Assembly: GCA_015065795.1 (NCBI GenBank)
Contig: SVPO01000002.1
Span: forward strand, 1-64,000
Length of the DNA: 64,000 bases
From: Oscillospiraceae bacterium
GTDB taxonomy: Bacteria; Bacillota; Clostridia; Oscillospirales; Acutalibacteraceae
Direction of reading: 5' to 3'
The position numbers were made by a program, and so were the translations under genes. Shown in pieces: positions 1-8,814 of this stretch (positions within the stretch are counted from its first letter, which is position 1; every line of letters begins with the position of its first letter). Below the pieces are notes generated by a model. It saw nothing but the letters and a program-made list of their open reading frames with translations. It did not search any database and had not been told where the DNA came from.

Positions 1-1818
1 GTCGTTGGGCACAAAGGGCACGTCCAGCAGCGCCTCCACAACGGGGTGACGGGCTTCGCTGAGCACGATCCTGCCCGAGGTGTTGACCAGCGGACGGGTA
101 TAGCGGTTGGTCACCGCCACGTCGGCAAAGGAGCACAGCACATCAAGGCGCGCGGCGGCGCTTGCGGTGCGCTGCACACGCTCAAGCTGAGCGGCGACCC
201 TGCTGCGTATCTCGTCAAAGAGCTGGTATTCCAGCTTGTAGAGCCTGTCCTGCGCGCCCAGCACACGACCCTCCAGCTCCTTGAGCTCCTGGGTGATGTA
301 CCGCTCGCAGTTGGTCAGGGTCTGCTTGCGTATGTATTCTTCGGGCACCTGATCCTTGTAGGAATTGGTGACCTCGATGTAGTATCCGAAAACGCGGTTG
401 TAGCCCACCTTGAGCTTGGGGATGCCGGTCTTTTCACGCTCGGAGGCTTCCACACGGGCGATGAAATCCTTGCCGCCGCTCATGTCGTCCCGCAGTTCGT
501 CGGCTTCCCTGCTGTAGCCGGGGCGGATGATGCCGCCCTCGCGGACGGTCTGGGGAGGATCGTCAACAATAGCCGATTCGATAAGCTCCGAGATATCCTC
601 AAGGCAGTCGATGTCGTCGAAAATGCTCCGCAGCTCGGAGCAGGTCACACCCTGCAGCGCGGCTTTAAGCGCCGGCAGCCGCGAGGCGCTGTAGGCAACG
701 GAACGCAGCTCCCGCGCTCCTGCCGAACCGTACACGATACGGGTCATGATGCGCTCAAGGTCGCTCATGCCTGTGAGGGCGTCGGTGATGCCGTCCCTGA
801 GCATGGCATTGCCGCTCAGCTCCTCCACGGCGTTGAGACGGCTCTGTATTCTGGAGGCGTTGACCAGCGGCTGCTCGATCCACTTGCGGATGAGCCGCTT
901 GCCCATGGCGGTTCTGGTTCTGTCCAGCACCCACAGCAGGGAGCCTTTCTTTTCGCCGTCGCGCATGGTCTGACACAGCTCAAGGTTGCGCCGCGCGGTG
1001 TAGTCAAGGCGCATGAACTGCTCGCCGATATAGTAACTCAGCTCGGTGATGCGGTCCACGTTATGCCGCTGAGTATGCTGCAGATAGCGCAGCAGCGCGC
1101 CCACCGCACGCATGGCACGGGCGCGGTCGTACATTCCGTCCTGCTCCAGCCTCTCGGCACCGAACTGATCCTTCATCAGCTCCTCGCAGGCGGCAAGGTC
1201 GTACATATCGTCCTCACCGGGTTCCACCGCCATCTCAGGACGGGAGCGGAGGAAATCCTCAAAGCCCTCCAGAGAGAACACATCCGGACTGAGCAGCAGC
1301 TCGCTGGGTGAATAACGCGCTATTTCATCGGGCAGCTGACGGGAAATGTCGCCGTTCAGCTCGGTGACAAAGGTCTCGCCGGTGGAAACGTCGGCAAAGC
1401 ACACTCCGCACTGTCCGCCCTCCACAAACACCGAGCAGAGGTAATTGTTGCGGCTCTCGTCCAGCATGGAGCTTTCGGTGACCGTGCCGGGGGTGATGAC
1501 CCGTACGATGTCGCGCTTGACGATACCCTTGGCGGTGGCAGGATCCTCCATCTGCTCGCAGATGGCGACCTTGTATCCCTTTGCCACCAGACGGGCGACG
1601 TATGCCTCATAGGAATGATAGGGCACGCCGCACATGGGGGCACGCTCCTCCAGACCGCAGTCCCTTCCCGTGAGCACCAGATCCAGCTCCTGCGATACCT
1701 TTTTCGCGTCGTCGAAGAACATCTCGTAGAAGTCTCCCAGACGGAAAAACAGCAGGGAGCCCGGGTTGCGCTCCTTGATTTCCAGATATTGCCGCATCAT
1801 GGGTGACAATTCAGCCAT
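1..1818 (-). CDS. mutS: DNA mismatch repair protein MutS (C-terminal part cut by window start)
   Basis: Minus strand from ATG at 1818 reads MAELSPMMRQYLEIKERNPGSLLFFRLGDFYEMFFDDAKKVSQELDLVLTGRDCG...APMCGVPYHSYEAYVARLVAKGYKVAICEQMEDP, the classic MutS N-terminus. Absent from the ORF track because it has no stop inside the window. Confidence 0.96.
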   Translation of the reverse strand, partial: MAELSPMMRQYLEIKERNPGSLLFFRLGDFYEMFFDDAKKVSQELDLVLTGRDCGLEERAPMCGVPYHSYEAYVARLVAKGYKVAICEQMEDPATAKGIVKRDIVRVITPGTVTESSMLDESRNNYLCSVFVEGGQCGVCFADVSTGETFVTELNGDISRQLPDEIARYSPSELLLSPDVFSLEGFEDFLRSRPEMAVEPGEDDMYDLAACEELMKDQFGAERLEQDGMYDRARAMRAVGALLRYLQHTQRHNVDRITELSYYIGEQFMRLDYTARRNLELCQTMRDGEKKGSLLWVLDRTRTAMGKRLIRKWIEQPLVNASRIQSRLNAVEELSGNAMLRDGITDALTGMSDLERIMTRIVYGSAGARELRSVAYSASRLPALKAALQGVTCSELRSIFDDIDCLEDISELIESAIVDDPPQTVREGGIIRPGYSREADELRDDMSGGKDFIARVEASEREKTGIPKLKVGYNRVFGYYIEVTNSYKDQVPEEYIRKQTLTNCERYITQELKELEGRVLGAQDRLYKLEYQLFDEIRSRVAAQLERVQRTASAAARLDVLCSFADVAVTNRYTRPLVNTSGRIVLSEARHPVVEALLDVPFVPND

Positions 1819-1985
1819 GGTTCTCACTGCCTTTGCTCAGAATGGGGGGAACAGATGAATAAGCATCGGACATTCATCACAGGACGGTGCCCATTCATCC
1901 GCTCCCGTACGCATCCGACCGCGCGGCGCGGAGCCGCACGATCGGACTGCCGGGAATTATACGGTTGCTTTGCGGTGCTCAGCAA

Positions 1986-2393
1986 TCAGTCGCAGCCGTG
2001 GCAGTGACCGCAGTCGCCGCCGCAGTGATGCTCCTCCTCGGCTTCGGGATCGAAGGTCATGGGATCCTCGCCGTTGACGGAGGCGGCAAGGATGGCGACT
2101 ACCTTCTGCATGAGGGAGTCGATCTTGTCCTTGCACTGGTTGTATCTGACCATGTTGACGTTGCTCATGATGGCATCGTAGCCGTCCTGGATCTGGGCGC
2201 CGATCTCGTCGATGTTTGCGCCTTCCTCGGCAGCCAGCATCTCGCCTTCCTGCATGAGCTTGTTGAAGTCAGTGATCATCTTCTGGAGGTTTTCGTCCTC
2301 GTCGTTTGCCTGCTTGGCGGCGCACAGTGCCAGATACTCGGGCTCCTGCTGAATTGCTGCGCCCATCTCGCGGGCCATTTTGATGATGTCCAT
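1986..2393 (-). CDS. YlbF/YmcA (RicA/RicF-like) family protein with Cys/His-rich C-terminal tail
   Basis: 135 aa helical protein between miaB and mutS (synteny as for ymcA in Bacillus); C-terminus EEEHHCGGDCGHCHGCD. Confidence 0.8.
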   Translation of the reverse strand: MDIIKMAREMGAAIQQEPEYLALCAAKQANDEDENLQKMITDFNKLMQEGEMLAAEEGANIDEIGAQIQDGYDAIMSNVNMVRYNQCKDKIDSLMQKVVAILAASVNGEDPMTFDPEAEEEHHCGGDCGHCHGCD

Positions 2394-2444
2394 GTTGATT
2401 GTTCCTTTCGATGAATAAATTTATCTTGAAAAGATATTATGCGC

Positions 2445-3890
2445 TTATCTGATGACGCCGGAAAGCGTCCAGTTGCGTGCGGAGGTGACCTCCACCTGAG
2501 CAAAGCAGCCGATGAGATCGGTGCTGCCCTCCACGTCGATGATGACGTTGCCGGCGGTGCGGCAGGAAAGATGTCCCTCGTCGGGTGCCTCCTCCACCAG
2601 TGTGCGGAAGGTCTGCCCCACGGAGGCGGCGCAGCGTTTTGCGGCGATGCTCTCCTGCAGGCGCAGCAGGCGGTTCATGCGGTCTGCCTTTTCCTCGCGG
2701 GATATGGGATCGGGCATTTCCGCCGCCGGAGTGCCGGGTCGGGGCGAATAGATGAATGTATAAAGCGAAGTGAAGCCCACTTCTTCGATGAGGGACAGGG
2801 TCTGGGCAAACTGCTCCTCGGTCTCCCCGGGGAAGCCCACGATGACATCGCTGGTCAGGGAGATATCGGGCATACGCTCCCGCGCCGCCTTTATCAGCCC
2901 CAGATACTGCTCACGGGTGTAGCGGCGGTTCATCTGCCGCAGGATCTCGCTGGACCCCGACTGGAAGGGCAGGTGGAGGTGACGGGCGATGTGTCTGCCA
3001 TCCGCCATGGCGTCCAGCAGCTCGATGGAGCAATCCTTGGGATGGCTGGTCATAAACCGCAGCCAGTAATCGCCCTCGATGGCATCCAGACGGCGGATAA
3101 GCTGGGCAAAGTCCGCCTTGTCGCCGCTGAGTCCGCTCTTGTAGCTATTGACGTTCTGTCCCAGCAGAGTGACATCGCGGTAGCCTGCGTCGATGATGCC
3201 GCGGAATTCCTGCTCGATCATCTCCGGCTGTCTGCTGCGCTCTCTGCCGCGGACGTAGGGCACGATGCAGTAGGTGCAGAAATTATTGCAGCCGTACATG
3301 ACCGGCAGCCACGCCCGTATGCCGCGGTCGCGGTAGACGGGGATATCCTCGTGGATGGTGGCATCCTCCTGCGACAGCTCAAACACACGCTTTCCGCGCA
3401 CAAGATAGCTGTACAGCAGCTCGGGCAGACGGTGGATAACGTGGGTGCCGAACACCAGGCTGACATAGGGGAAGCTGTTGCGGATACGCTCGGCGACCTG
3501 CTCCTGCTGCACCATGCATCCGCACAGGCAGATGATGGTGTCGGGATATCGGCGCTTGAGGTGCTTGAGGGCGCCCACGTTGCCGAACACCCGGTCCTCG
3601 GCGTGCTCGCGTACGGCGCAGGTGTTGTACAGCACCAGATCGGCTTCGTTCACATCCTGAGTGAAGCCGAAGCCCATGGCCTCCAGCAGGCCGCTGATGC
3701 GCTCGCCGTCGGCGACGTTGCCCTGACAGCCGTAGGTGTGCACAAAGGCAAGGGGACGGTCGTTGCGGGTGCGCCGCTCCATGATGGAAGCGACCAGATC
3801 GATGTAGTTTTCTCCGGCAGTTCCGCCGGTGTGAGGAGTGTGCAATTGAGAGCCTCCCAACGGTAACTCCGCGCCATGGGATTGTACCAC
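2445..3890 (-). CDS. miaB: tRNA-2-methylthio-N6-dimethylallyladenosine synthase MiaB
   Basis: Radical SAM/MTTase: YGCQGNVADGERISGLLEAMG, YGCNNFCTYCIVPYVRGRERSR, SDVIVGFPGETEEQF, C-terminal TRAM-like region. Confidence 0.95.
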   Translation of the reverse strand: MVQSHGAELPLGGSQLHTPHTGGTAGENYIDLVASIMERRTRNDRPLAFVHTYGCQGNVADGERISGLLEAMGFGFTQDVNEADLVLYNTCAVREHAEDRVFGNVGALKHLKRRYPDTIICLCGCMVQQEQVAERIRNSFPYVSLVFGTHVIHRLPELLYSYLVRGKRVFELSQEDATIHEDIPVYRDRGIRAWLPVMYGCNNFCTYCIVPYVRGRERSRQPEMIEQEFRGIIDAGYRDVTLLGQNVNSYKSGLSGDKADFAQLIRRLDAIEGDYWLRFMTSHPKDCSIELLDAMADGRHIARHLHLPFQSGSSEILRQMNRRYTREQYLGLIKAARERMPDISLTSDVIVGFPGETEEQFAQTLSLIEEVGFTSLYTFIYSPRPGTPAAEMPDPISREEKADRMNRLLRLQESIAAKRCAASVGQTFRTLVEEAPDEGHLSCRTAGNVIIDVEGSTDLIGCFAQVEVTSARNWTLSGVIR

Positions 3891-4045
3891 GGAACGGGGA
3901 TATTATCAAGACATAAGATAGTTTATGTAAATCAGCCGCAGTATACGGACATACCCGACCAGTTTCTATTATAGATGATTTCTGCGGCGGTGTCAATGAA
4001 ACGGGGGCGGGATTGGCGAGGAATATTATTGGGATGTGTTGGTGT

Positions 4046-4103
4046 GCTCCCTCAGTGTACTCCCTCAGTCTGCTTCGCAGCCAGCTCCCTCAGAGAGGGA
4101 GCC
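4046..4103. repeat. Palindromic intergenic repeat (CCCTCAGTC...GCTCCCTC-GAGGGAGCC family)
   Basis: ctgc-ttc-gcag hairpin followed by gctccctc-aga-gagggagc hairpin; related copies at 34365 and 34489. Confidence 0.7.
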
Positions 4104-4141
4104 TTGTTTTGCCTTTCTCGCTGAGAAGCGGTGGAGGGCGA

Positions 4142-4219
4142 GAAAAACCGCCCCGATCGCGCGGCGGTCGGGGCGGCGGGTGTGATTTGGGAGATGACTA
4201 TTCGACGATCCAGGTGACG
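4142..4219 (-). repeat. Direct repeat copy 1: terminator hairpin plus C-terminal coding end
   Basis: gaaaaaccgccccgatcgcgc..ggcggtcggggcgg.gggtgtgatttgggagatgactattcgacgatccaggtgacg also occurs at 6292..6372. Confidence 0.85.
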
Positions 4220-5202
4220 TTCTTGTCAGCTGTATAGTCATAGTAGTAAGGTTCGTGTGAAGCGGTGACGGTGACGGTGTATTCGCTGCCTTCGAAAGCA
4301 GAACCACCGATATATCTCACACTATCAGGGATGGTAATGGAGTTTAGGGATTGACATCTGCTGAATGCCCTTTCGCCAATTCCAATCACACTGTCGGGTA
4401 TGGTAACACTTTTCAGCCTGTTGCAAGAGTAAAACATCCTTTCACCAATGTCGGTCACACCTTCAGGTATGACGATCGATGACAGGCTATCGCAGTCAAC
4501 AAACGCAGCTCGACCGATATTGGTCAAGCTGTCGGGCAAACTAATAGATTCCAGCCTCTCACAATACCCAAAAGCTGCTTTACCAATAGTTGTTACGCTG
4601 CCAGGAATATGTACTGATATTACCCATTTGCGATCTTCGAACGCACTCTCCCCGACCTTCACCACCGGTCTGTCTTTGTACTTTGCGGGAATTACCACGT
4701 CGCTTTCGTCTCCGATGTAGCCGGTTACAATGTATCCATCGCTGCCGAGTTCAAAGGTGAACAGCTGTTCCAGTTCCGCGTCGGTGCGGTTGTCCGTTAC
4801 TTCGCCTCCGCCGGACAGCGCAACAAGACCGACGATTCCGAGCACCACTACCGCAGCGCACGCCGCAGCGATGATCTTTGCCGTTTTGCTCATACCCTTG
4901 AGCTTTCCGACGATGCCTTTGAAAAAGCCGCCCTTGTCAGTCTTCTGAGGGGCATATGCGGCGTTCTGAGGAATGCCGGCGTTGTTCTGAGGAGCATAAG
5001 GACTGCTCCGGGGTGTGTGCAGTGTGCTCTGCGGAGCATATGCGCTGCTCTGTGGTGCGTACGCTGTGCCGGGAGCATAGTTACCGGCAGGAATGTCTGC
5101 CTGAGGCACGCTCACCGCCGTCTGCGGCAGCTCGGCACCACACTCCGGGCAGAATCTCGCTCTCGGGTCGTCTATACGTTTTCCGCATTGTGTGCAAAAC
5201 AT
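4198..5202 (-). CDS. Zinc-ribbon / TM / BspA-type leucine-rich repeat protein
   Basis: N-term MFCTQCGKRIDDPRARFCPECGAEL (CxxC...CxxC), YAPQ-rich linker, TM (AKIIAAACAAVVVLGIVGLVAL), then ~23-aa repeats xxxITIPDSVxxIGxxAFxxCxxL. Confidence 0.85.
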   Translation of the reverse strand: MFCTQCGKRIDDPRARFCPECGAELPQTAVSVPQADIPAGNYAPGTAYAPQSSAYAPQSTLHTPRSSPYAPQNNAGIPQNAAYAPQKTDKGGFFKGIVGKLKGMSKTAKIIAAACAAVVVLGIVGLVALSGGGEVTDNRTDAELEQLFTFELGSDGYIVTGYIGDESDVVIPAKYKDRPVVKVGESAFEDRKWVISVHIPGSVTTIGKAAFGYCERLESISLPDSLTNIGRAAFVDCDSLSSIVIPEGVTDIGERMFYSCNRLKSVTIPDSVIGIGERAFSRCQSLNSITIPDSVRYIGGSAFEGSEYTVTVTASHEPYYYDYTADKNVTWIVE

Positions 5203-5295
5203 GATTCAGCCTCCAGTCTGTATCGATATGATTCTGATATTTCTCTGCTTCGCTGAGATTCCGGTGAAGAATCGTCCCAACCGCACGACGGCAGA

Positions 5296-6228
5296 TCAGT
5301 TTATGATGATTTCATAATTGTTTGTTATCCTGTATGTATCAAAAGCATCCCTGCCGATGAAAACCACGCTGCCGGGGATCTCAAAGGAAGTCAGATAGGG
5401 GCAGTCGTCAAAAGCTGTGGAGCCAATATGCGTAAGCCCTTCGGTGAATTCCACTGACGACAGGCTGGTGCAGTGCTGAAACGCAGATACACCAATATGG
5501 GTCACGCTGCCGGGAATTTCCACCGCGGTCAGGTTTCTGCAGTTCTCAAAGGCTTCAACGCCAATGCTTTTCACGCTGTCGGGAATCTCCACCGAAGTCA
5601 GGCTGATACATTCGTTGAAGGCACCGGTTCCGATCGTGGTCACGCTGTCCGGGATAACAACTGACGTGATCCCCATCTCTCCGGAGAATGCGAAATCTGC
5701 TATCTTGAACACCGGCAGTCCTTTGTATTCAGCCGGCACAAGCACTTCCGCCTCATTGCCGGCATAGTCCGTGATGGCATATCCTGTGCCGGCATAGATG
5801 CGTTCAAACCTGAACAGATCTCCAAGCTCGCTGTCCGAACGGAAATCGCCGCCCGTCAGCACCAGAACAAGGCTGACCAAACCGATCGCCGCAACCAGCA
5901 CACAGGCTGAAGCGATGAGCATAGCCTTCTGCCCCATATTCTTTATCGATGTAAAAGTGCGGTTAAGCCAGCCGCTTCCGCCTGCGGCAGTATCGGTGCG
6001 TTCCGGAGACTGTGCCTCGTCCGGCTGCAGAGGCACACTGCCACGCACATCGTGCTGTTCTGCCGGCTGAGGCGGCTCGGGTATTGTCTGCGGTGCCTGA
6101 TCATCCTGCGCCGCGCTCGCATTTCTCTGAAGCTCATCCGACCGGTCATTGTGCAGATTGCTTCCGCATCCCGGACAGAATCTCGTCTTCGGGTCGTCTA
6201 TACGTTTTCCGCATTGTGTGCAAAACAT
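5296..6228 (-). CDS. Zinc-ribbon / TM / BspA-type leucine-rich repeat protein (tandem paralogue)
   Basis: N-term MFCTQCGKRIDDPKTRFCPGCGSNL, TM segment, BspA-type repeats (VEIPDSVKSIGVEAFENCRNLT). Confidence 0.85.
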   Translation of the reverse strand: MFCTQCGKRIDDPKTRFCPGCGSNLHNDRSDELQRNASAAQDDQAPQTIPEPPQPAEQHDVRGSVPLQPDEAQSPERTDTAAGGSGWLNRTFTSIKNMGQKAMLIASACVLVAAIGLVSLVLVLTGGDFRSDSELGDLFRFERIYAGTGYAITDYAGNEAEVLVPAEYKGLPVFKIADFAFSGEMGITSVVIPDSVTTIGTGAFNECISLTSVEIPDSVKSIGVEAFENCRNLTAVEIPGSVTHIGVSAFQHCTSLSSVEFTEGLTHIGSTAFDDCPYLTSFEIPGSVVFIGRDAFDTYRITNNYEIIIN

Positions 6229-6261
6229 TGCATGAACCTCCTGTCAGTGTAATCCAGTTTC

Positions 6262-6290
6262 ATTATACCACTGCGCTGCTGGAATTTCAA
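6262..6290 (-). promoter_or_regulatory. Sigma-70/A-type promoter for 5296..6228
   Basis: Minus strand TTGAAA-N17-TATAAT. Confidence 0.8.
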
Positions 6291-6291
6291 C

Positions 6292-6372
6292 GAAAAACCG
6301 CCCCGATCGCGCAGCGGCGGTCGGGGCGGTGGGTGTGATTTGGGAGATGACTATTCGACGATCCAGGTGACG
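6292..6372 (-). repeat. Direct repeat copy 2: terminator hairpin plus C-terminal coding end
   Basis: Near-identical to 4142..4219, differing by a 3-nt insertion in the hairpin loop and one substitution. Confidence 0.85.
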
Positions 6373-7673
6373 CCGTTTTCGGGGGTGTAGCCGTAGTAAT
6401 AGGCTTCGCGAGGGGCGGTGATGGTAATATTGCAGTCATCAAATGCACGGCTCTGGATTTCAGTGACACTATCCGGTATTCTGAGCTCTCTCAGAGCTGT
6501 GCATCCGTCGAAGGCACTGTTTTTGATTATCTTCACGCTGTCCCCGATGATGACCGAGGCTAGCGATTTGCATTCAAAGAAAGCATAACTGTGGATCACC
6601 TCCACCCCGTCGCCGATAACGACCGAGGTCAGTGATTTGCATCCGGTGAACGCATCGTCATGGATCTCCTTCACGCCGTCCCCGATGATGACCGAGGCCA
6701 GCGAATTGCATCCAAAGAACGCCTCCGCACCGATTTCTGTCAGCCCATCTCCTAATACTGCCGAGGTCAGAGATTCGCACCCCTCAAACATATGCTGTCC
6801 GATTTCGGTAACGTTGTCGGGAATGGTGATTTCCTTCAGGCTGGTGCAGGAGGAGAAAACAGCGTCATCCGTTTCTGTAAGACTGTCGGGAAGATCGATT
6901 GACGTCAGTCTGTCACAGGAGGAGAAAGCCATTTCGCCTATTCCAACCACACCTTCGGGAACGACAACCGTAACCACACTGTCGCAATCGCAGAACCCGG
7001 GAAAGCCAATGCCAACCACCGGGCTGCCACGGTACGAGGAAGGTATGACAACATCCTTCTCGCTGCCATAGTATTTCCGGATTACATAGCCGCTGACTTC
7101 GTCACTTTCCATATATTCGAACTTGTACTTTTCTTCCAGTTCACTGTCCGTGCCCGCCTGCTCCGTGAATTCGGACATCGGTCGGGTAGTATACGTGACT
7201 ATATGTGATGTGGCAGGCGTTGTCCCGAAAAATATGGGCGTGTCTGTGTTCTGCGTATCCTCTGTACCGGAGGTGGTTTTTGTCTGGTCTTGAGCTCCCG
7301 CGAAGTCAGCGTCATCCTCGCGCGTGGCGGTTGTCGTCACCGCGTTGCTGTCATCTCCGTTTCCGGCAACATTTTCCTCACCGCAGGTTGACACTGCGAT
7401 TGCGCACACTGCAGTGATCAGCGCCACGGCACATACCGCGGCCAGAGCGATTTTTGTCATGCTGCTCAGGTTCTTTATCTCGTCAAACGACGCTTTCAGT
7501 TTTTCCGCAAATGCGCCGCCTTTGGAAAATTCTGGTTCCTGCGCCATGGGCTGAGGCTGATAGTATATCCCGGGCTGCCCGTCTGCAGCGCTCTGCGCCA
7601 GCACCGCACCGCATTTATCGCAGAATCTTGCCGCGGGGTTGTCAATTCTGTATCCGCATCTCGAACAAAACAT
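6351..7673 (-). CDS. Zinc-ribbon / TM / BspA-type leucine-rich repeat protein (tandem paralogue)
   Basis: Start re-assigned to MFCSRCGYRIDNPAARFCDKCG (Met15 of track ORF 6351..7715); TM, Thr-rich linker and BspA-type repeats. Confidence 0.85.
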   Translation of the reverse strand: MFCSRCGYRIDNPAARFCDKCGAVLAQSAADGQPGIYYQPQPMAQEPEFSKGGAFAEKLKASFDEIKNLSSMTKIALAAVCAVALITAVCAIAVSTCGEENVAGNGDDSNAVTTTATREDDADFAGAQDQTKTTSGTEDTQNTDTPIFFGTTPATSHIVTYTTRPMSEFTEQAGTDSELEEKYKFEYMESDEVSGYVIRKYYGSEKDVVIPSSYRGSPVVGIGFPGFCDCDSVVTVVVPEGVVGIGEMAFSSCDRLTSIDLPDSLTETDDAVFSSCTSLKEITIPDNVTEIGQHMFEGCESLTSAVLGDGLTEIGAEAFFGCNSLASVIIGDGVKEIHDDAFTGCKSLTSVVIGDGVEVIHSYAFFECKSLASVIIGDSVKIIKNSAFDGCTALRELRIPDSVTEIQSRAFDDCNITITAPREAYYYGYTPENGVTWIVE

Positions 7674-7706
7674 GATTTCAACCTCCAGTCGCATTGATTT
7701 GGTTTG

Positions 7707-7735
7707 ATTATACAACCGTGCTGCCGGAATTTCAA
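7707..7735 (-). promoter_or_regulatory. Sigma-70/A-type promoter for 6351..7673
   Basis: Minus strand TTGAAA-N17-TATAAT; spacer closely resembles that of the promoter at 6262..6290. Confidence 0.8.
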
Positions 7736-7780
7736 CATGATACTCCGCTCAAATTGATTTCATGCGCCTGCCCCGCGCTG

Positions 7781-7810
7781 TTGACAAAGCTCCTGCGCAG
7801 GGTATATAAT
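7781..7810 (+). promoter_or_regulatory. Sigma-70/A-type promoter
   Basis: TTGACA (7781-7786) - N18 - TATAAT (7805-7810). Confidence 0.7.
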
Positions 7811-7868
7811 GTCACATATCGGACAGCGGATTCGATTTATTACACAACTCATCCACGGGGGACACACT

Positions 7869-8735
7869 ATGCCCGATACCTTCACTGCCGTATATTCCAT
7901 GGGGGAACTGGTGCTCAACGGACAGCTTGAGCCTGCCGGAACACTCGCCGCCATGGCTCTGAATATGACCAAGACCGCCGTTTCCTCTCTGGAGACGCTG
8001 TGCCGTCAGCGTGACGACGAATCGGCAGCCGCCTTTCAGCGCGCCGTTTCCGCCACGGAGCCGGTCGGCTGTACCGCCGCGCGTATGCCGCTGAGCGACC
8101 CTGCCGGACTGGTGGACGACATCATCTGCTTCCGCGTGTATGTGCGCCGTTTTCTCTCTCTGCCCCTCACAGGCAGCGGAGCGGAGGATCATTCGGCGTT
8201 CCTCTCCTCGCTGGAAGCTCTGAGCGCTCAGCTGCGCCGCGAGGATAATCTGCGCCGCACGGTTCTCAGCACCGAACTGCACCCTGATATCAGCTTCGGC
8301 GTGGTGGGCGGTCAGCTGTGTGAGCGCGTCTCATTCTCATCAATTCGTGAGCTGCTGCTCTTTGATCTGCTGCGCGCCATGGAGCGTTCCCACACGCCCC
8401 GTGCCTGCCGCTGCTGCGGTCTTTATTTCGTGCCTGCGCGTTCGGGAGAGGTGTACTGCACCGGTCTTGCTCCCGACGGCGACGGCAAGACCTGCCGTGA
8501 GATCGGCGCGCGCCGAAAGTTTGCCGAAAAGCTTTCGGGCAACGAGATACTGCGCCTTTACCGCGCTGCCTGCGGACGGGTGTACACCCGCAAGAGCCGC
8601 GGAGGTATTGACGCTGACACCGCTGCGGACATGATCCACCAGTGCACCCAGCTGCGCGATCAGGCACTGGCAGGCGAGCTGTCGGTGGAGGAGCTGGGCG
8701 ATCTGCTCTCCCGGGCAACCAAGAACCGTAAGTGA
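7869..8735 (+). CDS. DUF6076-like protein with C-terminal zinc-finger-like motif
   Basis: Start MPDTFTAVYSMGELVLNGQLEPAGT; C-terminal RACRCCGLYFVPARSGEVYCTGLAPDGDGKTCREIGARRKF. Family name recalled, not searched. Confidence 0.65.
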   Translation: MPDTFTAVYSMGELVLNGQLEPAGTLAAMALNMTKTAVSSLETLCRQRDDESAAAFQRAVSATEPVGCTAARMPLSDPAGLVDDIICFRVYVRRFLSLPLTGSGAEDHSAFLSSLEALSAQLRREDNLRRTVLSTELHPDISFGVVGGQLCERVSFSSIRELLLFDLLRAMERSHTPRACRCCGLYFVPARSGEVYCTGLAPDGDGKTCREIGARRKFAEKLSGNEILRLYRAACGRVYTRKSRGGIDADTAADMIHQCTQLRDQALAGELSVEELGDLLSRATKNRK

Positions 8736-8760
8736 CCGGCTGAAAAGAATAACGAAACAC

Positions 8761-8810
8761 CGCGCCGCCGCGAAGTGCATGGCTTCACGGCGGCGCGGTT
8801 TGTTTTTCTG
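8761..8810 (+). terminator. Rho-independent terminator
   Basis: cgcgccgccg...cggcggcgcg stem followed by gtttgttttt. Confidence 0.7.
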
Positions 8811-8814
8811 CTGT

